A DNA stretch of 13,393 nucleotides from Candidatus Aphodomonas merdavium. GTDB lineage: Bacteria > Bacillota > Clostridia > Christensenellales > Aristaeellaceae. This document shows positions 6,519 through 13,124 of the stretch, in pieces. The position numbers were made by a program, and so were the translations under genes. The notes below the pieces were generated by a model. That model was given only the letters and a program-made list of their open reading frames with translations, was not told the DNA's origin and made no database searches. Numbering within the stretch: the first letter of the stretch is position 1; each line of letters opens with the position of its first letter. The DNA lies in assembly GCA_018715585.1 (NCBI GenBank), contig DVLH01000132.1, positions 1 through 13,393 on the forward strand, written 5' to 3'.

Positions 6519-6539
6519 GGAGGAAAGGAACTTTCCATG
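6519..6539 (+). promoter_or_regulatory. Hairpin overlapping the ribosome binding site of the permease gene
   Basis: The start region has GGAGG at 6519-6523 and a second purine run up to 6530. GGAAAG (6522-6527) and CTTTCC (6531-6536) form a perfect six-base stem with the three-base loop GAA. The stem ends exactly at the base before the ATG at 6537. Folding would hide part of the ribosome binding site, so permease translation could be reduced or coupled to upstream events. Confidence 0.45.
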
Positions 6540-7214
6540 ATTCATTTTGACAAAATCTGGACGATTATCTCTACCAAATACAGCGTCTTTTTCGAGGGCG
6601 TCGGCATCACGCTTAAGCTAGCGTTTTTTACGGTGCTCTTTGGTTCGCTGCTTGGGTTGATCGTCGCCATCTCCCGCCGCACGCGCATTTTACCGCTGCG
6701 CTGGCTGATGAACGCCTATGTGACATTCATCCGCGGCACGCCGCTGTTGGTGCAGGTGCTGCTGATCGTCTATGGCCTTCCGCAGCTAGGTGTGCGCATG
6801 GAGCGGTTGACGATGTGTGTCATCGCGCTGGTGATCAACTCCGGCGCATATATGGCGGAGCTCATCCGTGCCGGGCTTCAATCCGTCGAGCGAGGGCAGG
6901 TGGAAGCGGCGCAATCGCTGGGCATGAACTCATCGCAGACGATGCTTTACATCATCCTGCCGCAAGCCATCAAGGTGACGCTGCCGGCCATGGGCAATGA
7001 GTTTGTCGCCATCATCAAGGAATCTTCCATCCTCTACGCTGTCGGCGTGTATGAGCTAACATATCAGGCGTATAAGCTCGCCTCCGTCAACTACTACTAT
7101 ATCGAAACGCTAATTGCCGCTGCGATCATCTATTTTGTGTTGACATATGTGGCGACATGGCTGTTAACGCTGCTGGAAAGGAGGATGCGCCGTGGAGAAA
7201 ACAAATACGTTTGA
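6537..7214 (+). CDS. Amino-acid ABC transporter permease (HisMQ/GlnP family)
   Basis: A 225-residue inner-membrane permease. Family marks seen are GVGITLKLAFFTVLFGSLLG (21-40) in the first membrane segments, FIRGTPLLVQ (64-73), and the EAA loop VEAAQSLGMN (122-131) followed by ILPQA (140-144), which contacts the ATPase. AMGNEFVAIIKESSI (151-165) is also standard. Length is normal for a polar amino-acid permease, and a single such gene implies a homodimer. Its start lies 110 bases after the binding protein, with hairpins between. Its last 23 bases overlap the start of the ATPase gene, which indicates coupled translation. Confidence 0.94.
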   Translation: MIHFDKIWTIISTKYSVFFEGVGITLKLAFFTVLFGSLLGLIVAISRRTRILPLRWLMNAYVTFIRGTPLLVQVLLIVYGLPQLGVRMERLTMCVIALVINSGAYMAELIRAGLQSVERGQVEAAQSLGMNSSQTMLYIILPQAIKVTLPAMGNEFVAIIKESSILYAVGVYELTYQAYKLASVNYYYIETLIAAAIIYFVLTYVATWLLTLLERRMRRGENKYV

Positions 7215-7962
7215 TTCCGGCTCCTCGCAGGAAACGCTTTTACAAATTGTCGGCCTGAAAAAGGACTTTGGCAAGCTCAAGGTGCTCAAGGGCATTGATA
7301 TGAATGTGCATAAGGGTGACGTCATCGTGCTGATCGGCCCGTCCGGCAGCGGAAAATCCACGCTTTTGCGCTCGATCAACCTGCTAGAAAAGCCTACCAA
7401 AGGCAAGATTCTCTTTGAAGGGCAGGACGTCACGGCGGCAAACCGGGAAACGCTTTGCAAGATGCGCCAGCGCATTGGCATGGTTTTCCAGCAGTTCAAC
7501 CTCTTTCCGCATCTGCGCGTGAAAGACAACATTACCATCTCGCCCCGCAAAGTGCTGGGTATCAGCGCGCAGCAGGCGGAAGAAAAGGCCATGCAGCTGC
7601 TCACGCGCGTAGGGCTACAGGACAAATGGAACGAATGGCCCGATAAGCTTTCCGGCGGGCAAAAGCAGCGTGTAGCGATTATGCGTGCGCTGGCGATGGA
7701 TCCGGACGTGATGCTCTTTGACGAGCCAACTAGCGCATTAGACCCAGAAATGGTCGGCGAGGTGTTGGATGTCATGAAAGCGCTGGCGCGCGATGGGATG
7801 ACGATGGTTGTCGTCACGCATGAGATGCGCTTTGCGCGCGAGGTGGGCGATTATGTGCTCTTCCTCGATGATGGGCAGATTGTCGAATCCGGCACGCCGT
7901 CAGCGCTTTTTAACCATCCGCAGGAAAAGCGCACACAGGATTTCCTCAACAAAGTGCTTTAA
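7192..7962 (+). CDS. Amino-acid ABC transporter ATP-binding protein (GlnQ/HisP family)
   Basis: A 256-residue ATPase that drives the transporter from the cytoplasmic side. In order: Walker A GPSGSGKST (49-57), Q-loop Gln100 in MVFQQFNLFPH, signature LSGGQ (153-157), Walker B VMLFDE (173-178), D-loop SALD (181-184) and switch His210 (VVTHEM). The sequence FNLFPHL is typical of the polar amino-acid subfamily. The start chosen is GTG at 7192, with AAGGAGG ending seven bases upstream, inside the end of the permease gene (23-base overlap). The N-terminal tail of about 16 residues before the first strand is slightly longer than usual. The M20 gene follows after 27 bases. Confidence 0.95.
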   Translation: MEKTNTFDSGSSQETLLQIVGLKKDFGKLKVLKGIDMNVHKGDVIVLIGPSGSGKSTLLRSINLLEKPTKGKILFEGQDVTAANRETLCKMRQRIGMVFQQFNLFPHLRVKDNITISPRKVLGISAQQAEEKAMQLLTRVGLQDKWNEWPDKLSGGQKQRVAIMRALAMDPDVMLFDEPTSALDPEMVGEVLDVMKALARDGMTMVVVTHEMRFAREVGDYVLFLDDGQIVESGTPSALFNHPQEKRTQDFLNKVL

Positions 7963-7989
7963 TTTCCCGAGAGCGAAGGAGAAACACCA

Positions 7990-9105
7990 ATGTTACACGC
8001 GCCGATTGAAACGTTAAAGCAATATGTCAACCAGCCCAGCGGTTCGCTGGACGCCGCCGATGTGGCCGCCGTGGCGGAATTGATCGCGGCGGACTTTGCG
8101 TCGCTCGGCTTCAGCATCCAATCCATCCCCGGCAAGCACTGCGGCCCTACCCTTTCTTGCACGCTTGGGCAGGGCGAAAAGACGCTGCTGCTAATGGGGC
8201 ACATGGATACCGTCTTCCCGCACGCAATGGCCGTCCCGTTCCAGGACCTCGGCGATGGCAAGGCGCTCGGTTCCGGCATTGCAGACATGAAGGGCGGCGT
8301 GATGATCCTGCTCTATGCGCTCAAGCAGGCGCTTCCCTCCATCGACCTCAACCGCTACCGCCTTCATGCTGTCATCAATCCTGACGAGGAAATCGGCTCA
8401 CAGGAAAGCCATGACATCATCCTGCACGCAGCACAGGAAGCGTTTGCGGCGCTGAGCTTTGAACCTTCCGGCCAGGATGAACGCGTGACCTGCGCGCGAA
8501 AGGGCGTGACAAACGTCAACATCCGCTGCACGGGTGTTCCCGGCCACGCGGGCGCACAGTACAAAACGTGCGCCAGCGCAGTGGAGGCGCTGTGCAAGCA
8601 GATCAGCAAGCTTTACGCGCTGCGGGACGACGAAAAGGATATCTCCTTCAACGCCGGCGTCATCAGCGGCGGCACGGCGGAAAACATTGTCGCGTCCGAG
8701 GCAAGCGCCCGGTGCGAGTTCCGCTACTTCGACGAAAAATACAAAAAGCCCCTGATGGATAAAATTCTCGCGCTCTGCGCGCAGGAGCCTGTGCCCGGGG
8801 CACACACATCCGTCTCCTTTGGCGCCTCTCACCCGGCGATTGACCTAAATGAAAAAAGCCAGGCGCTGCTTTCCCTCGCGCTTGCCGTCGCCGAGCAAAA
8901 AGGCATTAAACTCCACCATGAAAAGACGGGCGGTGCAGGGGATATTGCCATTGCCGGCCAGGCAGGCATCGGCGTGCTAGACGGGCTGGGAATGCCCGGT
9001 GGCAAAATGCATACCGTCGAAGAATTTGGCTACCTCGATAAAATCCCCCAGCAGATCGATTTTGCCGCAGCACTCCTGGCAGCCGTCTGCAAGGAGACGA
9101 TATAA
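7990..9105 (+). CDS. M20 family zinc peptidase / amidohydrolase (glutamate carboxypeptidase-like)
   Basis: A 371-residue cytoplasmic di-zinc hydrolase that probably cleaves a peptide or N-acyl bond. Catalytic elements are complete: His71 and Asp73 in GHMDTVFP, bridging Asp99 in IADMKGG, general base Glu133 and ligand Glu134 in DEEIGS, Glu158 in FEPSG, and the last ligand His341 in GGKMHTVEEF. The small lid and dimerisation domain spans about 172-285 and carries GVPGHAGAQYKTCASA (182-197), whose histidine contributes across the dimer in this family. The start has AAGGAG eight bases upstream and lies 27 bases after the ATPase gene. Being last in an amino-acid transporter operon suggests it processes the imported compound. 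The exact substrate (dipeptide, N-acyl amino acid, folate-type glutamyl conjugate) is not known. There is no signal peptide. Confidence 0.9.
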   Translation: MLHAPIETLKQYVNQPSGSLDAADVAAVAELIAADFASLGFSIQSIPGKHCGPTLSCTLGQGEKTLLLMGHMDTVFPHAMAVPFQDLGDGKALGSGIADMKGGVMILLYALKQALPSIDLNRYRLHAVINPDEEIGSQESHDIILHAAQEAFAALSFEPSGQDERVTCARKGVTNVNIRCTGVPGHAGAQYKTCASAVEALCKQISKLYALRDDEKDISFNAGVISGGTAENIVASEASARCEFRYFDEKYKKPLMDKILALCAQEPVPGAHTSVSFGASHPAIDLNEKSQALLSLALAVAEQKGIKLHHEKTGGAGDIAIAGQAGIGVLDGLGMPGGKMHTVEEFGYLDKIPQQIDFAAALLAAVCKETI

Positions 9106-9115
9106 AAAACAAAGC

Positions 9116-9133
9116 GTTCGTGCTGGCACGAAC
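9116..9133 (+). other. Hairpin just after the M20 gene
   Basis: GTTCGTGC (9116-9123) and GCACGAAC (9126-9133) are perfect inverted arms separated by TG; in RNA the loop would open to GCUGGC. It lies 33 bases before the strong terminator and has no T-run. It may help to protect the 3' end or be part of the terminator region. Confidence 0.4.
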
Positions 9134-9165
9134 AAGCAGCCATTCAAGCGCTATGCTTTCCTACC

Positions 9166-9189
9166 AAAAGGCCGCAAAAGCGGCCTTTT
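9166..9189 (+). terminator. Intrinsic terminator of the amino-acid transporter operon
   Basis: AAAAGGCCGC (9166-9175), loop AAAA, GCGGCCTTTT (9180-9189) is a perfect ten-base stem ending in a run of T and followed by GCCTTTC. It lies 60 bases after the M20 stop codon. The A-run on the left and T-run on the right make it symmetrical, so it could also stop transcription from the other side. Confidence 0.88.
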
Positions 9190-9411
9190 GCCTTTCAGAC
9201 GCCGTTTCTGCCAGTCACCGCCCCGCCTAAGCCCGCCTGGAAAAGCGGCTGCGTGGGCGCTGCGGCAGCTTAGAAGCGTTCGGAACCGCAATCCCTTTTC
9301 TCGCTTTGTGCCTCCGTGCTCCCCAAAAGGACCGGCGCAAATGCCTTGCCCGGGTTTATGCAAAAGCCGCACTTCTGCGCGCAAAGATGCGCCGGGAATT
9401 CTTCGGATTAC
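9190..9411. other. Spacer between the terminator and the aldolase promoter, nothing recognised
   Basis: About 220 bases with no supported gene on either strand; open frames here have no ribosome binding site and no recognisable motif. No RNA structure class was recognised. Confidence 0.5.
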
Positions 9412-9440
9412 TTTACAAAAATTGGATTATCGCGTATACT
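9412..9440 (+). promoter_or_regulatory. Sigma-A promoter for the aldolase gene
   Basis: TTTACA (9412-9417) and TATACT (9435-9440), each five of six matches to consensus, are separated by exactly 17 bases. The surrounding sequence is AT-rich compared with the spacer before it. Transcription would start near 9447, giving a leader of about 70 bases before the aldolase ATG at 9516. Confidence 0.75.
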
Positions 9441-9515
9441 CTTTTAATAAACGTTCATGCTGGGGATAATGGCGCGCAGCGCCAACCCTGCGATTGAATG
9501 AGGAGGAAGAAAGCC

Positions 9516-10148
9516 ATGGATGCAATGGAACGCTGCGCTAGGTCCGGCGTTGTGCCGGTTGTCGTCATTGAAAACGCAAAGGACGCCGTCCCTACCGCGA
9601 AAGCCCTGCTCTCCGGCGGGATTGATGTGATGGAAATCACCATGCGCACGGGCGCCGCACTGGATTCAATCCGCAGCGTCGTCAGCGAATGCCCCGATAT
9701 GCTCGTCGGCGCGGGCACGGTCCTGACGCTCGCGCAGTGCAAGGACTGCGTAGCGGCGGGTGCAAACTTTATCGTCGCCCCCGGCTTTGATCCAGAAACA
9801 GTTGAATGGTGCGTCAAAAATGAAATCCCCGTGCTCCCTGGCTGCGTTACCCCGACAGAGATTATGGCTGCCATGCGCCTGGGAATTAAGACGTTCAAGT
9901 TCTTCCCTGCGAACGTTTACGGCGGCCTCAAGGCCATGAAAGCGCTTGCTGGCCCGTTCGTCGGCGTACAGTTTGTGCCTACGGGCGGCGTCAATGGCGA
10001 AAACCTGAACGAGTATATTTCCGCCCCCTTCATCCGCGCCGTCGGCGGCAGCTGGCTGTGCACGAAGGCGGACATCAGCGCCGGCAACTTTGAAAAAATA
10101 GCTGGGCTGGCCAAGGAAGCCTCCGCAATCGTCAAGCAATACCGCTAA
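9516..10148 (+). CDS. eda: KDPG/KHG aldolase (2-dehydro-3-deoxy-phosphogluconate aldolase / 4-hydroxy-2-oxoglutarate aldolase)
   Basis: A class I aldolase of 210 residues that cleaves 2-keto-3-deoxy-6-phosphogluconate to pyruvate and glyceraldehyde 3-phosphate, or a similar 2-keto-4-hydroxy acid. Seen: Glu40 in MEITMRT (39-45), VGAGTVL (64-70), PG in APGFDPE, and the Schiff-base lysine Lys128 in FKFFPANVYGG, with PTGGVN (155-160) at the phosphate site. The start at 9516 is preferred over the ATG at 9498 because AGGAGG at 9501-9506 lies nine bases before it. Full length for the family. It has its own promoter and is followed by hairpins. No kinase or dehydratase of the Entner-Doudoroff route is next to it, so the exact substrate pathway (gluconate, uronate, other) is open. 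Confidence 0.92.
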   Translation: MDAMERCARSGVVPVVVIENAKDAVPTAKALLSGGIDVMEITMRTGAALDSIRSVVSECPDMLVGAGTVLTLAQCKDCVAAGANFIVAPGFDPETVEWCVKNEIPVLPGCVTPTEIMAAMRLGIKTFKFFPANVYGGLKAMKALAGPFVGVQFVPTGGVNGENLNEYISAPFIRAVGGSWLCTKADISAGNFEKIAGLAKEASAIVKQYR

Positions 10149-10181
10149 GCGCGGTTTTGCCGGGCGGTGGAGGACCGGCAG

Positions 10182-10210
10182 GGCGCGCTTTTGTTTCCGT
10201 TTTGCGCGCC
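10182..10210 (+). other. GC-rich hairpin after the aldolase gene
   Basis: GGCGCGC (10182-10188) and GCGCGCC (10204-10210) form a perfect seven-base stem with a 15-base loop that contains T-runs. It is the first of two hairpins in the aldolase-phosphotriesterase gap. No T-run follows the right arm, so it is probably not a terminator on its own. Confidence 0.4.
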
Positions 10211-10234
10211 GGTTTCAAGCGCTGCCAAGAAACA

Positions 10235-10266
10235 AAAAGGCGCGAGCTTTTCTGCCCGCGCCTTTT
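10235..10266 (+). terminator. Intrinsic terminator or attenuator between the aldolase and phosphotriesterase genes
   Basis: AAAAGGCGCG (10235-10244) and CGCGCCTTTT (10257-10266) are a perfect ten-base stem with a 12-base loop, ending in TTTTCTT. It lies 86 bases after the aldolase stop and only 50 bases before the next ATG. No good promoter is visible in those 50 bases, so either read-through feeds the next gene or the promoter overlaps the hairpin. Confidence 0.75.
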
Positions 10267-10315
10267 CTTGTACGTCCGCGCCGGGTACATCGCGGCGCAA
10301 AAGGGAGGGACCGAC

Positions 10316-11275
10316 ATGTTTGCGCAATCCGAAGCATTTGTTCAAACCGTAACGGGCGCAACTGCGCCGTCCTCACTTGGCCATACGCAATGCCATGAAC
10401 ATATCTATCTGCGCAAAGGCCCATCCTTTGCCAGCAATGCGGCCCTCTGCATGGAGGATTATGGTCGCTCGCTGGCGGAGCTGAAGGAATATGCCGCCTG
10501 CGGTGGCGGCACGATTGTGGACGCACAACCCGGTGGGTTTGGGCGCGATGCGGATATCTTGCGGCGCCTCAGCGTGGAAAGCGGCGTAAAAATCATTGCA
10601 GTGACTGGGTTTCACAAGCTGCTTTTTTTAGAGGAAAACGCGCTGATATCGTTGGATGAGGACGCGCTGGCCGGCCGTTTTTTCAGCGAGATCACGGAAG
10701 GGATGCTTTCCCCCGGAGGCGAGCGAACGGAGGCAAAGGCAGGCCTGGTCAAAGCGGCATTTGAACCGGGCGGGCTTGAGCATCCCACCTATCGCCGGCT
10801 TTTTTCCGCCGTAGCGGCGGCAGCCGGGCGTTCCGGCGCGCCCGTGATGATCCACACGGAAAAAGATACGGACATGCTAGCGTTAATCCGCTGGTTTTCC
10901 GCACACCATCTCCCCGCAGAGCGGCTGCTGATCTGCCATTTGGACCGCACCCACTATGACCCGCAATATCATCTGCAGGTGCTGGCCACAGGCTGTTCCC
11001 TCTGCTATGACAGCGTGCACCGTCTCAAATACGTCAGCGATGCGCAGGAGCTCTCCCTCATCTCGCAGATGTGTGCCGCAGGGTACGCAGGGCAAATCGT
11101 CCTCAGCCTGGATACGACCAACCAGCGCCTGCGCGCCTATTTTGCCACGGATATGGGGCTGAACTATCTTCTGACCGATTTCCGTCCCATGCTCGAGCAG
11201 GCGGGCATTGCGCCCGGCCATATCCATGCCATGATGCAAGACAACGCGGAGCGGGTGCTGCAAATCGTCCGATGA
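10316..11275 (+). CDS. Phosphotriesterase-family metal-dependent hydrolase (possible sugar lactonase)
   Basis: A 319-residue amidohydrolase-fold protein of the phosphotriesterase family (PF02126). The di-metal site is complete: His27 and His29 (HTQCHEH), the bridging, normally carboxylated Lys146 (GLVKAAFE), His180 (MIHTEKD), His208 (ICHLDRTHYD) and Asp266 (LSLDTT). True phosphotriesterase activity is rare in bacteria; relatives act as lactonases on sugar lactones or phospho-lactones, or on other esters. The start at 10316 is chosen because GGGAGGG lies about seven bases upstream; the frame is open further back to 10157 but that part overlaps a hairpin and has no ribosome binding site. It follows the aldolase gene, so a joint role in sugar-acid breakdown is possible but not shown. 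Two hairpins follow it. Confidence 0.87.
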   Translation: MFAQSEAFVQTVTGATAPSSLGHTQCHEHIYLRKGPSFASNAALCMEDYGRSLAELKEYAACGGGTIVDAQPGGFGRDADILRRLSVESGVKIIAVTGFHKLLFLEENALISLDEDALAGRFFSEITEGMLSPGGERTEAKAGLVKAAFEPGGLEHPTYRRLFSAVAAAAGRSGAPVMIHTEKDTDMLALIRWFSAHHLPAERLLICHLDRTHYDPQYHLQVLATGCSLCYDSVHRLKYVSDAQELSLISQMCAAGYAGQIVLSLDTTNQRLRAYFATDMGLNYLLTDFRPMLEQAGIAPGHIHAMMQDNAERVLQIVR

Positions 11276-11276
11276 C

Positions 11277-11320
11277 GCTTTGCGCGTATGCTTTCGCAAC
11301 GGACGTCTTTCGCGCAAAGC
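11277..11320 (+). other. Long-loop inverted repeat directly after the phosphotriesterase gene
   Basis: GCTTTGCGCG (11277-11286) and CGCGCAAAGC (11311-11320) are perfect ten-base arms with a 24-base loop. The left arm starts two bases after the stop codon. No T-run follows. It precedes a terminator and may protect the transcript end. Confidence 0.5.
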
Positions 11321-11325
11321 CCCTG

Positions 11326-11847
11326 TCATTTCCCCTCGCCCGGCCATATACCGGGCGTATTTTGCTTCAAGAAAACCGCACGCCAGGCGAGCGGTGTAAA
11401 AAACCAGGGACAATGAAGAGGAACTCCCTTTGCAAAAGCGCCGTCTGCCAGCTGCATACAATGTTGTACAGGGAAGAAATTCCGATGGAGTTGGAAAGGT
11501 CCTATCGTGTTTTTCAAAAAACCCCGCAGGAAGGCATTTCCCTAAGAAAAGCAAGCAACGATAGAAAAACCTGTAGCAGCGACGGAAGTGGCAAGGGAAA
11601 ACACAGAAGCGGTAGCAACAAGCCCGAACCGCACTTTCTGAACGTTTGAAAAAGGAGCGCAGCACAATACTGCATAGGTCATCCAGCTTGGCGCAAAGAA
11701 GGGAATACAGCGGATACCGTTAGGAAGACCAACAAAAAGACAACCTTCACGTAGCTTACCGGCTGCATAACGCGCTGCATGCGTCCGCAGGAAACAAAGG
11801 ACAATGCCCGGCATCGTACCGCCAGCTTTGCAGATGGATGGATTCAT
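11326..11847 (-). pseudogene. Possible remnant of an unrecognised gene, interrupted by a stop codon
   Basis: On the minus strand one frame runs from an ATG at 11847 to a TGA at 11326 and is broken by a single TAG at 11544-11542. The first part (101 codons) is rich in hydrophobic residues and cysteine (for example GLPNGIRCIPFFAPSWMTY), the second part (about 72 codons) less so. Upstream, another minus-strand frame (12001-11756) overlaps it in a different phase, as would be left by a frameshift. No family was recognised, the ribosome binding site is poor (AAGG), and the end overlaps the terminator of the neighbouring gene. It may be a decayed membrane protein gene or simply non-coding sequence with T-rich minus-strand codons. 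Confidence 0.2.
11337..11364 (+). terminator. Probable intrinsic terminator after the phosphotriesterase gene
   Basis: CGCCCGG (11337-11343), loop CCATATA, CCGGGCG (11351-11357) is a perfect seven-base stem followed by TATTTTGCTT. It lies about 60 bases after the stop codon. The T-run is interrupted, so efficiency may be moderate. Confidence 0.65.
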
Positions 11848-12080
11848 TGTACCTTAGCGCTTCTTGTGCCCGGCGCATAAGTCCTAGCACCACATGGCCA
11901 TAGGAGAATCTTCTTGCAAAAAGAAGGAACATAGCCCGGTACCTGATGAACAAACGATTATCAGCAACAAAAGCAGGAAAAAGCGGTGCGCAGATCGCCA
12001 CGTCCTCTCAGGAAGCATGCCGTAAATTTCAATGCGAAGGCCGGCTTTCCGGCGTCACAGATCGTATGTACCGCCTGCGG
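11365..12080. other. Long gene-poor stretch between convergent genes
   Basis: More than 700 bases between two convergent genes, so no promoter for either neighbour is needed here. GC content is lower: two 60-base stretches counted by eye gave 47-48 percent, against 58 percent in a stretch of the M20 gene. The plus strand is A-rich. Open frames on both strands are short, lack good ribosome binding sites and show no known motif. Explanations are a decayed gene, a transferred fragment, or a large RNA; none is supported well. Confidence 0.5.
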
Positions 12081-12107
12081 AAAAGGGCAAAGCAAGGCGG
12101 TTTTGCC
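12081..12107 (-). terminator. Probable terminator of the ATPase/TIM-barrel operon
   Basis: Read on the minus strand, GGCAAA (12107-12102) and TTTGCC (12091-12086) form a six-base stem with a ten-base loop, followed by CTTTTCC. It lies about 30 bases after the stop codon of the TIM-barrel gene, downstream of the palindrome at 12115-12128. Confidence 0.5.
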
Positions 12108-12114
12108 GTGGTGC

Positions 12115-12128
12115 CCCGGCATGCCGGG
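12115..12128. repeat. Perfect 14-base palindrome after the TIM-barrel gene
   Basis: CCCGGCATGCCGGG is a perfect palindrome, bounded further out by GGTG and CACC, which can extend the stem with bulges. It lies ten bases beyond the stop codon of the minus-strand gene and probably forms part of its 3'-end structure together with the terminator at 12081-12107. Confidence 0.55.
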
Positions 12129-12137
12129 CGCCCACCC

Positions 12138-13100
12138 CTATCCTTTCCCCAGCGCCTTGTTTTGCGTGTGCAGGAACGACTCATGCTCGGCCCGATCGCG
12201 CGTAATCAGCTCGTGCACCAGGTATTCCGGGGCGGCGCTTTGGACCATGCGGCGCACGCACGGGCTGCTAAACGGCCGGTGCGCGTCCATGCGCAGCACA
12301 TGTCCATATGCCTGCGAAAGCCGCTGCGCATAGTCGCCATGCAGCTGCGGTGGGTTTTTCCCGAGCGCGCTTCGATATGCGCTGCCCTCCACCCACTGAT
12401 GCAGGTGTAGGCCGCGGATCTGGGCGCAAAGCGCGCCATGGCGTGCAAACTGGCGCAGCACAAACGCCGTGCCCTCCTCCTGCGAGGCAATCGTCGGGCT
12501 TGTATGCATGAGATGTCCGACGTCCAGCATGATCCCTTTTCGCCGCAGCGGCACCCCTTCCAGCAGTTCGCGCGTGATCTCCGGCCGGAGAAAATCAAAT
12601 CCAGGCCACCAGAGGTTTTCCACCAAGAACTCAAAACGGTACTCTTGCCGCACCGCCGCACGAAGCCATGCAAGCGCCGCATCAACAACCGCTTCGTCGC
12701 TATGCAACCGCATCCCCGTCACCGTCTCGGCAAGCGAAACGTCGCTGACATGGAACACCACGTATTTTGCGCCTATTTCCTGCGCCCAATCCAGCTGGGC
12801 GCGCAGGCGTCCGATCATCTGCGCGCGGCTGCCAAGCCGCTTTTGCGCCTCGGCAACGCTGCCAAATTCCGCAACGACACCCGCTTCATTGCCGTTCCAA
12901 AAATCGACGAAACACGGATAATACAAAAGGTGCACACCTATGACAAGTTCGCGCGGAACCGGGCCCAACCCACCGCCGCCCAGCGCCAGCAGCTCGAAAC
13001 CATCAATCTTTGTACGCGCGCAAAACGCGCGGACTTCTTCTTCCCCGTCAAACCGCCCTACGTCATCGGGCAAATCACTGCAGTTCGTCAGGTACAGCAT
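12138..13100 (-). CDS. AP-endonuclease-2-fold TIM-barrel protein, candidate CbiR-type cobamide remodelling enzyme
   Basis: A 320-residue cytoplasmic protein of the xylose-isomerase-like TIM-barrel superfamily. Residues placed like metal ligands in this fold are seen in order: Glu36 (GFELLALG), His117 (VVFHVSD), Glu161 (FLVENLWW), Asp193 and His196 (MLDVGHLMHT), His232 and His234 (GLHLHQW) and Glu297 (LVHELIT). Start: a strong GGGAGGGGAGAG precedes the ATG. It follows the end of a FecE/BtuD-type transporter ATPase by 24 bases, so it belongs to a metal-chelate or corrinoid uptake operon. CbiR, an AP-endonuclease-2 superfamily phosphodiesterase that removes the lower ligand of imported cobamides, is a known partner of such loci. 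The CbiR assignment is inference from fold plus context. A general sugar isomerase/epimerase is the alternative, but no sugar genes are seen next to it. Confidence 0.6.
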   Translation of the reverse strand: MLYLTNCSDLPDDVGRFDGEEEVRAFCARTKIDGFELLALGGGGLGPVPRELVIGVHLLYYPCFVDFWNGNEAGVVAEFGSVAEAQKRLGSRAQMIGRLRAQLDWAQEIGAKYVVFHVSDVSLAETVTGMRLHSDEAVVDAALAWLRAAVRQEYRFEFLVENLWWPGFDFLRPEITRELLEGVPLRRKGIMLDVGHLMHTSPTIASQEEGTAFVLRQFARHGALCAQIRGLHLHQWVEGSAYRSALGKNPPQLHGDYAQRLSQAYGHVLRMDAHRPFSSPCVRRMVQSAAPEYLVHELITRDRAEHESFLHTQNKALGKG

Positions 13101-13124
13101 GGACGTCTCTCCCCTCCCATGCGG

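Noticed and set aside
9498..9515. Earlier ATG for the aldolase gene at 9498
   Set aside because: The ribosome binding site AGGAGG at 9501-9506 lies inside that extension, so the ATG at 9516 is the right start.
10157..10315. Upstream extension of the phosphotriesterase frame
   Set aside because: It would encode residues across two hairpins and shows no family similarity, while a good ribosome binding site precedes the ATG at 10316.
11412..11649. Small 78-codon plus-strand gene starting at 11412
   Set aside because: It lacks a convincing ribosome binding site, its product is low-complexity (Ser, Lys, Asn, Gly rich) and no family was recognised.
10883..11665. 260-codon open frame on the minus strand
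   Set aside because: Most of it is opposite the phosphotriesterase gene; the rest is hydrophobic, low-complexity sequence without a ribosome binding site or known motif.
2931..12128. CRISPR array or transposon ends
   Set aside because: The palindromes seen are single copies of unrelated sequence; no regularly spaced direct repeats, no transposase and no paired terminal repeats were found.
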